From positions 236,604,376-236,668,375 of the forward strand of contig CM054062.1 of NCBI GenBank assembly GCA_028641055.1: a DNA stretch of 64,000 nt, given 5' to 3'. Position 1 is the first letter of the stretch. The number at the start of each line of letters is the position of its first letter. Shown here piece by piece: positions 34,013-45,670 of the stretch. Below the pieces are notes generated by a model. It saw only the letters and a program-made list of their open reading frames with translations. It did no database searches and was not told the origin of the DNA. Made by a program: the position numbers and the translations under genes. The DNA comes from Alopecurus myosuroides. Taxonomy: Eukaryota; Streptophyta; Magnoliopsida; Poales; Poaceae.

Positions 34013-35349
34013 TAAACAACCCTAAGCATGCTAGTAAGACACAGGCAACAAGCAACGGGGTTATAGGTGTGGAGGATAGGCTATATCAGGGTTACAGGAT
34101 AACATGTGATAGGATCGGAACACAAGCAACGAATCTTAAGGCTAGCAGAATAGACAATGGAAAGTATCGATATCCAGTGTGGAAAGGACACAATGGTTCA
34201 TGTGAGTGAATACTTGCCTGCAAACTCAGTAGCCTGGTACTGGGCTAACTCCTCAGAAGTAGTGTCGTAAACCTCGTCTGTCTCAACGTCGTCGTCTATT
34301 CGAGAAGAAGCAAACAAAACAATGCAGAGAGACAAACAATCAATAACATGGCATAATGCACAAACAGGGGATGATGCATGACAATTTAATTGATGCATCA
34401 GAATAAGCTAGTTGACATGGTAACATAATTAAATGGGCCCATATGCAATTTGGATTGCATATGGAAAAGCCCATGAATTAAGGTTGAATTAAATGATCTA
34501 CAGCTAACCAACATGTGAAAGTTGATTAGGATGATGCATGGATGAGGAAAACAAAGAGAAAACAACAATAGCTTCAATTTGATATGTTGTTTACCAAGTT
34601 TGGAATTTTTATTTATTAAGTTATAAAAATTGGCTTCTTAAATGAGTTACACAAGCATTTGTTGTTTTCACCAATTTTAAATGTTCAAAATAGATAACAA
34701 AGTTCATATTTGGAAGGAACACAAAATTTTAGGTGGAATACATGTTTCATTTGTTGAAAGAGGAATTAAAATGAATTAATTATGAATTAAACAAGCTTAA
34801 ACAAGGTTTAAATTATTTAACCAATTTTAATTATTCAAAACAGGAAACAAAGTTTATATTTGGAAAGGTGGTTCAATTTTTCATGGAAAACATATTTTAT
34901 ATGTGACATTTGAATTAAATTTGAATTAGTTATGATTTTGACCAAATTTGAAATAGTTATTTGAATTTGAATTTTTGAAAACATTTGAAATGTTCAAAAC
35001 AGTAAACAAATATTTTAAACATGTAGAGAATTAAATTTGGTACAGAAAACATATTTTATTTATGAAGTTTGGATTTGAAATGCAAAAGTTATTTGCATTT
35101 GAAAATTGGGGGCCATTTGGTGATTTTAAAAGTATTAAACTTGTTACAGGGGCCTAGGTGCGAAAAAGAATTACAGAAAGGCCCCTGGGGTGTTTTTCTA
35201 CGCGCGCAGCGCAACCCCTGGGTCACTGGCAGTGGGCCAGTGCCCAGCTGGCGCGCGGCTGGGATCTGGCGTGGCACCCACTGCCTATGGCAGGTGGGCC
35301 CTGCCTGCCCGCGTGGCAAGGAGCAAAAATTGGGGATTTAATCCCGCGG

Positions 35350-35407
35350 GGCGGGGAATCGAACCCACGCCCTCGCGCTGCGCACCGTGCGATTGAGCCA
35401 CTATGGT
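35350..35407 (-). other. tRNA-like pol III box module in the chromovirus LTR
   Basis: On the minus strand the segment reads TAGTGGCTCAATCG (resembling an A box) and then GGGTTCGATTCC (matching a B box) at a tRNA-like spacing. It is repeated at 56505-56560 in the other LTR, and a diverged version lies in the related solo LTR at 60153-60211. It is not a complete tRNA gene. Confidence 0.4.
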
Positions 35408-35688
35408 GTGGATGCGTTTGGTGACAGAGGGGATGCGCGCGGGGGTATGAGGTTCAGATGTCGTCGTTTTAACTGAAACTGAAGAAAGTTTCAGTCTTTC
35501 TGAAACTTGTGTGACAGCGACGGCGCGATGGACGCCGGCGACGAGCTGCGCGTTGTGCTGCTGCTGTGCGTGCTCGTGTGCGTGTGCTGCGTGCTCGCGG
35601 GTTAGAGGATGCAGAGGGGAAAGGGAGAGAGAGAGGAGGGAGGTGATGTGCTCACCGGGGAGAGGCAGAAGGAGCAGGGCTCGGTGGT

Positions 35689-36167
35689 TGTCGTGGGATA
35701 ATCACGGCAGACGTTACCGGGGGTAACTGATCTTGGGGCAAGACGACACAGGTGTTTGGGAGAGGGTTTAGCTCAGAGGAAAACATGGTGCAATTCGATC
35801 TGGCAGCCGACAATCAAAGTCGTCGAGTCTCCGATCTTGATATAACAACTCAACTATGGGATTACACTGGATGCTCGATATCAAGCGATATTGCTAGGGT
35901 TCTTGGATCTCTTCCTAAACTAGACCTGGGGGTCGGTTTATAAAGCACCCGTACCCCCTGGCTTATTCTCCAAGGCGCATCCTGGATCCTACCCGGACAC
36001 GGCGCACAAACCCTAACTTTCTTCTACCATAACCCACAACCCGGGTTACTGGGCCTAGAAGCTGGGGCCTTCACTAGTTTCCTTATCCTTAGCCGGATCC
36101 TGTACATCGTCCTTTGGGCCGGGTTACTCCTTGGAGTTTGGCCTACCGGGTTATCATCCCCCCATCA
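35689..36167 (-). repeat. 3' LTR of the pol-deleted Tat element
   Basis: It begins TGATGGGGGGATGATAA on the minus strand and ends CCCACGACA. The inner flank reads GGGGACTAC, the polypurine tract. A TATA-like TTTATAAA lies at 35937-35944. Confidence 0.9.
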
Positions 36168-36543
36168 GTAGTCCCCAGAATAGCCTGGGCTTCATGGATC
36201 CTTCCTTGAAGCGCTCGCTATTCCCTGCAAAGATATCAAACACACGAGTATGTGGAGGCCGGGTTAAAGCGCCTCAATAAATAGCTAGGCCTTACTCCAT
36301 GGTGGCCATATAGTAACCCGGCTCTTCCTCAATTACCTAAGTTACTTTCCCAGGTAAAACCCCAAAATGTCAAGATTTTACACTTGATAATCGACCTGAT
36401 ATCACGGGATGGATCTCTTTCTCCTTTTCGTTCAGATCCCATGCTCAACATTTAAAGGGCATCTCGCCAAAACTCAAATAAATAGCCGTTTACTTCCGCA
36501 ACTCCCGGCTCCCGCTCACTGAACCGGGCTTATCCATTCGCCC

Positions 36544-36551
36544 TATAAATA
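36544..36551 (+). promoter_or_regulatory. TATA box of the antisense gene in the pol-deleted Tat element
   Basis: TATAAATA is followed by a C/G-rich leader and a probable 5' leader intron (donor GTAAGCC at 36820, acceptor TTTGCAG ending 37341). The start codon follows at 37351. Confidence 0.65.
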
Positions 36552-37350
36552 AGCTCCTTGGGGGTAACCCGAACCCTAACGGCTCATTTCCCCCCACTCC
36601 GCTTCCTTTCTCCCTCTGAGCTCATTCTCGCTGAGCGCCACCACGGAAATCCCGCGCGCATCACTGGAGCCCATCGGCCGGAGGCTGCGCTCCGCCACTG
36701 CTTGCCCCGCGCCGCCGCCAAGATCCGCCGGCGAATCTCCATCCGGCCCGTCAGGAACCGCGAAGGGACACCAGGCCTGCGCCATCTGCCTCCGCAAGGC
36801 TTCACTCAGATCCCCTCCGGTAAGCCTTTTGCACCCATTAATTTGCCCTTGCAACTTTTGATTTTACCTCAGATTAGATCCAAATCAGCCCGCCACGGAT
36901 TTCTCGGCCATGCCGAATTAGGCTACCAATAGTCTTTTCTAGCTCGCCCAATGGATAAAACGTATACTCCAATCCACTCTCCTACTACCTGCAATCATTA
37001 TTCTCGCCACAAATCTTAAGATGGAATTTCCAATCTAGGCTTGAACTACTCGAAGTTTCCGCCTTTGCCTCAATCACCCGGCTGGACCTCCCCTTTCTAG
37101 TTCCTTTTATTCGCGCTAAGTGCCTATGCAGCCATCCATCGCCCTCAAAAGCTCCTTCAACGTTTAGATCCCATAATTTTCGCCATAATGCTCGATACCC
37201 GGATAATTTCGAACTTTACTCTGCGAGCTAACACCCGGATTACGCGCAATTTCTCATGTCTCAATATTACCCTGCCGATACTCGGCCGGCTCACAACTTC
37301 CGTGTCTTGGTCTTCTTATCCTTTTACCTTGTACTTTGCAGGTCAACCAC

Positions 37351-40300
37351 ATGGCTCCCAAAAAGCAGGGGAAAACTCCAACCAAAGCTAAAGCCACCAA
37401 CTCCATATCCGCCAACTGGGCGCGGTCTACGGTCACCAAGGCCAAGTTGGAGGAGCTGGTGGAGCTGGGAGTCCTTCCTCCTCAAGAGGATATCCAGTGG
37501 AGGGTACCGGGCAAGGAGACCCGGCCCACCCCGACAAAAGGCGAGGTAATTTGTTTCGTGGAACATGTGACCCGGGGCTTCCGCCCACCGGGTCACCCTT
37601 TTTTCCGTGATGTTCTAAGTCATTACGGCCTCCGTGTTTTTGACATCGGGCCTAATTCCGTATTAAACATCTCTCACTTCATCGTCCTTTCCGAATCATA
37701 CTTGTGCACTTCGCCAAGTCTAGCTCTTTTCATTGAGCTTTTTCAGTGCAAACCGTGCCGCGAAAGCGGCGACGGGGCGCTCCTTGCTTGCGGCGGGGTT
37801 TCCATCCAGCGCTGCAAGAATTCTTTGATGCCACCCCTCACCCTTAACTCCCATGTCAAGCACTGGCAGCTCTCATATTTTTACTGCCAAGACACCTCCC
37901 CACCCGGCCAAAAGAAGCTGCCGGGTTACTCAGAGGGTCTTCTTGACATCTTTGAGAAATTTAGTGCCTTCGCCTCTGACTCGGATAGGGAGGCAATTCA
38001 ACCTCTACTAGCTAAAATCAACACTCTCACGGCCCAAGGCCTCATCGGGCTCAACCTGGTGAAGACTTGGGTCGACTTCCGGATTCAACCCAATTCCATC
38101 CGCACAAAGTTGATGTGCGAGTATTCGGGACAATCTACAGAACCGCTCCGGTACTCTGATAACATCTTTGCAGCTGGCGATACCCACAAAACCATCAAGG
38201 GTTTTCTGGCAGAAAAGCTTGAGGTAATCCGGAACATATCCGGATTGGAGCCCTTCACGCTCGAGAACCCAGCCCCCAAGGTGAAAACCCGACTTTGGTG
38301 CCTTTACCTTTGCTCTTTCCACTTGATACAGTTGATAACCCTTGCACTGACACTTTTCAGGCTGATGATGATTTTTGGAAAACCAACACCTCTCCTAGCT
38401 CCGAAAGTCCAGAGGAGCAAGAAGTTGTTAACTCGGACGAAGGTACTCTCCGGATTTTATTTGGTTCCTTTAAGCTCACCATAACCCCTTCATTTCCAAC
38501 TATAACTTTGATGATATCCAGAACGAGAAGATGACGAGGAAGAAAACTCCGACGGCAAAGTAGAATCCGCCAGCGACGAGGAGGAACTGGAGCCGACAGT
38601 CAAAGTCGGATCAAAAAGAAAAACTCAAGAGGCCACCTCCAAGGTTTCATATCTCCTCCTCGCATTCAATTCGTATTACTTTAATGATATACTTGAGCTA
38701 CCTTGATGTTATTCCACTGGCCATTTTTGAAGGAGTCGCCCATGACCAAGCGCAGGTCAACTCGAAATCACCCGGGTGATGATGCCCTTAACCCGGGTAT
38801 TTCATCGACCCCGACTCGGCGGGCTGGTAATTACCCTATCTTTTCTCGGTCAAAACATTCTCCTTGAACCATTCCCACATGACATCTAACTTGATAATTT
38901 CCAGCCTCTCCCGAGTCGAGCGACGGATTTCCTTGTGACTTTGCGGTGAACACCGGGTAAAATCCTCTTCCTGATGTTCCACCACATTTCATCACCCTTT
39001 CCTGACTGTGTATTTAGCTGCTCACTGACAACATCTACAGGGCCACGGTCGTTATCAGCGACCAAGAGGATATGGAGACCGAGGGCCCGGGTAAGGGGAG
39101 CCCAACTGATAAGACTACAGCCGCGTCTAGCGGCGAAAAACAAGCATCGCCGGCAAAGCCGGACACACAAGAAGCCGAGTATCCGATTGCTTCCCATGCA
39201 AGCAAGAAGAACAAAGCCACCGTCTTGGGTGCAGAAGAAGGAGCGTCGGATTCCGACACACAAATGACCCGGGTTCCGCCTCCCACTAAGAAGAAAGCTC
39301 CTTCTCGGAATTTCCAAGGCCCAGGGTCCTCTGATACGAGTAAAGACACTTTTGATCAATTGATGAACACCCTCCTCACTATGAAGACTTCGGAGAGCAA
39401 GATCTTGGAGCGCATGGCTGCAGAGCACCAGGTAAGGACACTTGGTATCTCATATTGTATACCTAGTCCCCAAGTTCCGAGTATGACTTGCAAAAGTTAT
39501 GCTTGGAACTTTACGCCATATTCAGCTTACCCTAATATCCAACCAATACTTGCGTTCCTTGCTACCTGCAGGCACAGATAACCCGGTCTGATGAAACTTT
39601 ACTGAAGACCGAACAACTTCTTCTTGCCGAGATAAAACGAAGGGAAACCCTTGAGGATGACATGAAAACTTTGAAGAAGGATGTTTCCAAATACAAGAAG
39701 AAGTGCAATGCCGCTCAGACCGCACTGAAGAAACTATCGGACCAAGTCACCGATACTTATCAGATCTTGCTTAGTAAATTTTTGCTACCGATTGGCTTCA
39801 TGTCTTTTCTTTATTATATTAGACTCGGGATTACTGATACGTTCTCTCTCTTGTTACAACTGGAGGTGCCAACCTTGCGGCCCCAGAGGAGGATGCCATT
39901 GTCAAGGCTAAAACCCTAAAGACCGTGCTCCCGACTTTCTTTGCCGACACAAAATTTATACTGGATGCCGTGAAGTGGCCTACGGAAGTATATCCGGGTG
40001 AAGAAAATCTCATTCAGGCCTGCTCCACTGTGCCTGGCTGGATTGAAATCTGGAAACGCTCGTCATGCCGGATTGGAATGACCCGGGCTTTCACCCTGGC
40101 CAAGGCTTTCTTTCCGAAGCTTGACCCGGCAAAGGTAATATCCGGGTTTCCCGAATTCAAGGCGGACGGTTCCAAATTTAAACCTAAGGATTTCAAAGCC
40201 ATACAAGCCGCAGTGCGCCCCTCGGCTACCACTTTGGCCGATAGTTTGGATCTAAACACAATTATGAGTGCATACGACGCTGATGGCAAAGTTGTTACGG

Positions 40301-40533
40301 AGGAAGCACCCCCGCCCTTTGATATCTTGGAGAAGTGGGTTTCTAACTCGGCCAGGAAGAGGGAGGCGACTGCAAAGAGAGAGGCCGAGCTAGGATCAGG
40401 TCCGTCTGCCTCCACACCAGCCGTCCCTCCACCTGTCCGCCCTGGTGCAGTGAGTCCGGGTAAGGGTGCCGGGAAGGCTAAACAGCAAGCCCAGGACCCA
40501 GAGCCGGAAGACCGTACTCAGGAGGCTGAATAG
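37351..40533 (+). CDS. Antisense spliced gene of the pol-deleted Tat element, PF04195-type protein
   Basis: Eight coding exons assemble on the strand opposite gag: 37351-38280, 38361-38442, 38522-38643, 38733-38826, 38905-38956, 39041-39431, 39572-39773 and 39866-40533. All junctions are GT-AG with matching phases, giving 2541 nt (846 residues plus stop). Exon 1 carries the 'putative gypsy type transposon' domain (about residues 60-200, including HVTRGFRPPGHPFF and LSHYGLRVFDIGPNSV). Exons 2-6 encode short acidic and lysine-rich segments with KKK clusters. Exon 7 is a heptad-rich coiled coil (LEDDMKTLKKDV). The last exon has a conserved globular part ending in a Pro/Ala/Gly-rich tail. The layout parallels the 1396-residue gene at 12096-17172, though the proteins are strongly diverged. 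Function is unknown; the exon model is inferred. Confidence 0.82.
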
Positions 40534-41587
40534 GGCAGTACCATCATAATGCCTTGTTTACGTGATGCTTTGTATTCAAACTATTATGCTTTTGATGGTG
40601 CGCCTGTGCACTCCTGATACTGATGTCGTAACTTGTAACGTACTTTTAGTCCGTGGTATACTTTGCGGCTTTCCTGGCCTTTTGATAACCGTATTGCTTG
40701 TCTATTCGTTGAGCTTTTTCTCGATACCCGACTCTCTATTTTGGCTCCCTTCGTAAGACTCAGTTTTCCGAGTACCAGGGGCTTTGATAAGTGGACTTTT
40801 CTTTAAGTCCCCAAGACTCGGATGCTAGGGTCTTTCGAACTGCGATAGCCAAGTAGTTTGCTTCTGTTTCGAAGTCCCCAGTCCCCATGACCCAAAGTCC
40901 GAGTCATGGGGGTGTGGCCTTTCTCAGAGAACAAATCGTTTTTTACCGAGTCGAAAACCTAAGGCCATTCCGCGGAAGTACTGAAGTTATGCTTGATAGT
41001 CATTGAGTTTCCGGCTATTAGCCTTGTACTCTGCATAAACTTGTGGTTTAGATGACCCTTTTGACTATCTTGTACTGTAAGCCAGCTTTCGCGTGGATAC
41101 CATGTTGTTACATCCATACGAAAACAGGGTCAGACAAGTCCCATTGGGCTTCATGGCTGATTGTAATCGTAAGCGAACAAATCATGCCACTTTAGTGCGA
41201 GTCACATCGAGCTTAAGTAAGAAAAGTCAAGAAAATTTGGCTCCTTTGTCCAGTTATAAGATTGCAGCCGTACTCGTTTGCGAATAATCGGCCCCTATAA
41301 CTTATAGGCATCAAGGCCGGGTCTTTCGGGTTTGTGGCTGGGCTACTTGAGCAACCAGCCCCCGAGACCTATATATGCTCAACGTTCTTAATGATACTGA
41401 AATATTGATGTCACATGGATACTACTTACTTGTAATCAGGCTGTAACGAAATAGGACTTGATAACCATCTCTTTATTGATGCGAGAAAGTTTGGATCAGC
41501 AGGCCGCCTCATTAAAAACCTTCGAGTCCCCTTAGGTACCCTGGGTAGGAAAAGAGCGCGTCTGAAACCTGCTGCCCGTTACATTGT
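40534..41587. other. Spacer between the antisense gene and the truncated pol
   Basis: No coding frame is supported. The segment adjoins the protease frame and represents the region after integrase, brought close by the pol deletion. Confidence 0.5.
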
Positions 41588-42472
41588 TTAGTTCTTCACG
41601 GGCGCCGGTCCCGGACCGGCGTGACCGATGCACATTCTCCACATGTTGGACTTTTTCATGATGAGTACCGGGTTTACCAGCCAACCCGGGTATCGTGTTT
41701 CCATGACATGGCTGGTTGTGAGCGGTCGTGCAGCTTCTTCTTTTATGGCGGATTGTTTGGAGGAGTCATCCTCGATAAAAGCCACCATTTTAGCATCTTG
41801 TGCTACCTTGGATTTTGCTCTTTCGCCTTCAATACTCGGCCTTTTTGATGTGGCCCTGTCCTCCGGGTCTGCTTGAGACCGGTAATGCTTGAGTTCTTCT
41901 TTTCTACAGGCTTGCTCGGCCATTGCTGCATCTCCTTCGTCGCACTCAGCTGCTATGTCTCGGTTTCCATGTATGGTGATGGTCTTCTTGGGACCCGGGA
42001 TTTTTAGCTGTAGATATACGTAACACGGCCTAGCCATGAATTTGGCGTAAGCCGGCCTTCCAAATAACGCGTGATAAGGGCTGCGCAATTTGACTACCTC
42101 AAAGGTAAGCCACTCAACTCGATAGTTATCCTTTGACTCCCCAAAGGCTACATCCAATGCGATTTTTCCCTCGGGGCACGCTGAATGAATTGGCACTATC
42201 CCATGAAAAACTGTTGAGCTTTTTTGTAGCTGAGACTCCTTGAGGCCCATGCGTAGGAAGGTTTCCCAATACAGTATATTGATGCTGCTTCCACCATCCA
42301 TCAAAACCTTTTTCAACTCATACCCATTGACTTGCGGTGCGACTACTAATGCCAAGACTCCCGGGTGCTCCACTCTTTCTGGGTGATCCCTTCTGCTCCA
42401 TGTTACCTCCTGTTCTGACCATCTCAGGTATCTCGGGACAGCTGACGAAACTGAGTTGACCGCTTGCTTCAA
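41588..42472 (-). pseudogene. Tat protease with a stub of reverse transcriptase (pol deletion)
   Basis: The frame encodes the retropepsin-like domain (MDGGSSINILY, later ALFGRPAYAKF) and a charged linker. It then gives the first residues of reverse transcriptase (PGWLVNPVL and WRMCIG) before switching to a short unrelated tail and a stop. The deletion therefore begins within the first reverse transcriptase block and ends near the integrase C-terminus. It is in phase with gag, from which a TGA (about 42497) divides it. Confidence 0.8.
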
Positions 42473-42496
42473 TATCTTTTTGTCCTTGTTAGAGCC

Positions 42497-45289
42497 TCAT
42501 GTGGTATGCACATGATATTGACCCAATTGTTTGGGGTTAGCCTGGAAACCTCCTGCCCCCCCTTGGTTATTACCTTGATTTCCAGCCGCCGGGTTACCAG
42601 CTGGGGGTGGGCCGTTGCCCGGGTTTCCCCCTGGACCCGGTCCTCCTCCCCGTCCTGCACCTCGCATAGCTCTGTTCACTTCCTCATTTTTCCATCTTTG
42701 TAAGTCGGCGCACTGTTCCAGGGAGTGGTTAGCTGGCCTGCCGTTCCTGCTGTGCTTTGGGCATGCCATCCTAAATATGTCCCAATTGTTACCCGGCCTT
42801 GGCGGTCCTTGATAATTTCCTCCATTGTGATTACCTCCGTTGAAATTTCCTTCTGCTCTGGGCTTTGAAGACCCGGCTTCTGTGTTGGCGACAAACTCGG
42901 AGCCTCCTTCAAACGGGCGCTTGTTCTGGCTATTTCCATTATTACCCGGTGCCGATCCATTGCCGGCTCTTCCGTTATTACTTGTGTTTGCTTTTACCTT
43001 CCTGTCATCAATTTCCTCTTCTGTAGTATCTGTCGCGGCGTGTTTGTTGCACGCGTCCATCAATTCTCTCATTGTAACTTCCGACGCATTTCGACTAGAC
43101 TTCATGCGAGTTAACTTTTGCACTAAAGGTATATACTTGCATGTTTTTGCCATGGCCTGTAGTGCATCCTTGGGCTGAATATCCGTGGAAGAGTGAAGTA
43201 TCTCCATAACCCGGCGCACCCAACTGCGCGCCGATTCTCCCTTCTTTTGGACGCATCGCTCTAGATCGTCAATAGTGAACAATTTCCTGCACGTCCCATG
43301 AAAGTGCTTGACAAACGCGGTCTTCAATTCCTCCCAGGACTTGATCGATCCTTCCGGCAAATTGGTGAACCACAACTTTGCTGCTCCTTCTGACATCATC
43401 AAGTACATGAACTTGGCTTGGAGATTCTCGGATGCGTTGCGAATCGACATTGCCATCTCATTACTACTTAGCCATGTTTCTGGATCCATAGTTGGCTCAT
43501 AATTCACTACTTTCCCTGGCTCTTTGAATTTTTCCGGGTAAGGTTCAGCTCTGATGTTGTCCGAGAGACACTTGGGTCCCGCTAGAACGGTTGAGGCCGG
43601 TCTTGCTCTAGAAACGTGTGATATCGCGGGGGGCACGGCTGGGCGCGATGCTGCGGGAAGTCCATGCGCTGCAGACCCGGCCGCGGCCCTTCGGGCTCTA
43701 GAACTGTCCACGACAGCCTGTGCTGCTGATGCTGCCTGAGCGCGGGGAGGAGGCGGCATTTGCTGCTGCTCTTCCCTCCGCCGTGCTGAACTTGTTTGGA
43801 TATTCCCTTGTTGTTGACTGACGTATGGCGTTCCATGCATACCGCTTCTGTGATCCGGAAAATTGGCTTGCTGTGCCACCGCAGTGTGCAACAGATCGAT
43901 GGCTTGCCGAGTCTTCTCTGCATGGGGCGACTCTCCCACGGGGATCTGATTTAACGCGAGTGTCGCCGCATACACATTGTCCATGGGGTTATTGTAGTGG
44001 CCGGCTGGTGTGCGGAATCGTGATGGTGGCGGTGGTGGTAGATCGTTGCCGGTTGTGACTCTGGTCTGTGGTGGGGGTAACCCGGCCCGTTCATTGGCCG
44101 GATGTGTCCCTGCTGTCGCCGGTTGGGGTGCGGTTCCCTGGTTCACCACTGGTATCGGCTGATCCTGAGGTGTGACAAATAAATTAGCCGGATTAATAAC
44201 CCCGCCCGTTGCTGGTAACCTGGTTTGATGCCTTTGATGCACTCTAGACGTTTCCTCTCGGAGCCGAGTTTCTAGCACATCCAGCTCACGCTGCCGCCTG
44301 GCCATCCCTTGCCTTTCTGCCTCTACCTGCCTTCTTTGCTGTTCCAGCGCACGACGAGCTACATCCAGATCCCTGACACGTTCCGCTGCGTTTTCCGGAG
44401 TGATAACCGTTGCAAGAACCGTGGGATCTAGAATCAGATTATTATCGAATAAGGCCGGGTGGCGCGGGTTTGAAGGACCCGCCCCTGGTGTCCGGTTTCC
44501 CAGGAATCCGAACGTGTTTGCGTGCAACTCCTCGTCTGCTGCACGGCTGGTTACAGATGCCGATTCCCCATCAACCCGGGCCAAAACCGGGTCTCCGTTA
44601 GCCGCGCCCTGCTGCTGGGCCACTGCCTGAGCCGCCCCGACTGATGCCGCGGCTGCGTTTCCTTGGTTGAGATTGGCCGCGGGAGCCGCATAGACTGCAA
44701 CTCGGCGTACGATATCCGGTGTAAGTTCATGCTGTTCTTCCTCATCGTTCTCCTCCTCATACCGGTTTTCCAGCAGATCCAGGATAGACCCGGTATCACC
44801 TTCTCTTTCGACCCGGTCGCGCGGGGTCCATGCCAGCTCCTCCGGCTGTTCCCACTCCGCGATGGGTTCTTCTGCCGGATGTGTCGTTCCAATCGATTCT
44901 TCGTCATCTGATCGGATAAAAGTGGCTTCTCCTGGCACAGAATCAGATCCAATATTGTCAGGGATCGAATTGGAAGTACATACCATACCAATGAAGACGC
45001 TGATCCGGCCGATTGTCACGACGGATCCGGATTCGAGGTGATCCGACTCTGGCCCCCAGCCGGAATCGTCCACCATCTTTTCTCCTTTGTGGTCGACGTA
45101 GATTTCGCCGACGATGAGATTCTCCATGCTCTTCCGAGCTTCTCCCGTGATGTAAACACCTTTGGACGCAGGCCCCACGGTGGGCGCCAACTGTCGTGGG
45201 ATAATCACGGCAGACGTTACCGAGGGTAACTGATCTTGGGGCAAGACGACACAGGTGTTTGGGAGAGGGTTTAGCTCAGAGGAAAACAT
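42497..45289 (-). CDS. Tat gag of the pol-deleted element
   Basis: The frame starts at an ATG inside the 5' LTR (45289) and runs through the primer binding site (residues RQLAPTVG). It continues for 930 codons to a TGA. The N-terminal half is acidic and Gln/Arg-rich, with a coiled coil (ARRALEQQRRQVEAERQ). The capsid-like gag domain lies around residues 590-760 (DPETWLSSNEMAM and AAKLWFTNLPEGS). The tail is Asn/Gly-rich. The frame is undamaged up to the TGA, so a structural gag could still be made even though pol is gone. Confidence 0.85.
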   Translation of the reverse strand: MFSSELNPLPNTCVVLPQDQLPSVTSAVIIPRQLAPTVGPASKGVYITGEARKSMENLIVGEIYVDHKGEKMVDDSGWGPESDHLESGSVVTIGRISVFIGMVCTSNSIPDNIGSDSVPGEATFIRSDDEESIGTTHPAEEPIAEWEQPEELAWTPRDRVEREGDTGSILDLLENRYEEENDEEEQHELTPDIVRRVAVYAAPAANLNQGNAAAASVGAAQAVAQQQGAANGDPVLARVDGESASVTSRAADEELHANTFGFLGNRTPGAGPSNPRHPALFDNNLILDPTVLATVITPENAAERVRDLDVARRALEQQRRQVEAERQGMARRQRELDVLETRLREETSRVHQRHQTRLPATGGVINPANLFVTPQDQPIPVVNQGTAPQPATAGTHPANERAGLPPPQTRVTTGNDLPPPPPSRFRTPAGHYNNPMDNVYAATLALNQIPVGESPHAEKTRQAIDLLHTAVAQQANFPDHRSGMHGTPYVSQQQGNIQTSSARRREEQQQMPPPPRAQAASAAQAVVDSSRARRAAAGSAAHGLPAASRPAVPPAISHVSRARPASTVLAGPKCLSDNIRAEPYPEKFKEPGKVVNYEPTMDPETWLSSNEMAMSIRNASENLQAKFMYLMMSEGAAKLWFTNLPEGSIKSWEELKTAFVKHFHGTCRKLFTIDDLERCVQKKGESARSWVRRVMEILHSSTDIQPKDALQAMAKTCKYIPLVQKLTRMKSSRNASEVTMRELMDACNKHAATDTTEEEIDDRKVKANTSNNGRAGNGSAPGNNGNSQNKRPFEGGSEFVANTEAGSSKPRAEGNFNGGNHNGGNYQGPPRPGNNWDIFRMACPKHSRNGRPANHSLEQCADLQRWKNEEVNRAMRGAGRGGGPGPGGNPGNGPPPAGNPAAGNQGNNQGGAGGFQANPKQLGQYHVHTT
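45171..45190 (-). other. Primer binding site of the pol-deleted Tat element
   Basis: On the minus strand it reads TTGGCGCCCACCGTGGGGCC, one base inside the LTR and identical to that of the complete Tat element. Confidence 0.75.
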
Positions 45290-45670
45290 GGTGCAATTCG
45301 ATCTGGCAGCCGGCAGTCAAAGTCGCCGAGTCTCCGATCTTGATATAACAACTCAACTATGGGATTACACTGGATGCTCGATATCAAGCGATATTGCTAG
45401 GGTTCTTGGATCTCTTCCTAAACTAGACCTGGGGGTCGGTTTATAAAGCACCCGTACCCCCTGGCTTATTCTCCAAGGCGCATCCTGGATCCTACCCGGA
45501 CACGACGCACAAACCCTAACTTTCTTCTACCATAACCCACAACCCGGGTTACTGGGCCTACAAGCTGGGGCCTTCACTAGTTTCCTTATCCTTAGCCGGA
45601 TCCTGTACAGCGTCCTTTGGGCCGGGTTACTCCTTGGAGTTTGGCCTACCGGGTTATCATCCCCCCATCA
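45192..45670 (-). repeat. 5' LTR of the pol-deleted Tat element
   Basis: It matches 35689-36167 except for 7 substitutions. TTTATAAA at 45440-45447 is the probable TATA box, about 150 bases before the ATG at 45289, which lies within this LTR. Confidence 0.9.

Larger units (their letters stand above)
35689..45670 (-). mobile_element. Pol-deleted Tat element with intact antisense gene
   Basis: The 9982-bp element is flanked by GTGGT (35684-35688 and 45671-45675), and the empty site is visible at about 56836-56842. Its 479-bp LTRs (45670-45192 and 36167-35689) differ at 7 positions by my reading, about 1.5%. It keeps the primer site, gag, protease and the first few residues of reverse transcriptase. 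The rest of reverse transcriptase, RNase H and nearly all of integrase are missing. The opposite-strand gene is complete. The element cannot supply its own copying enzymes and would depend on a relative. Confidence 0.92.

Noticed and set aside
31133..35688. Apparent segmental duplication of 31133-35688 and 52584-56840.
   Set aside because: These are the two LTRs of one chromovirus, shown by the primer site, polypurine tract and TCATG duplication.
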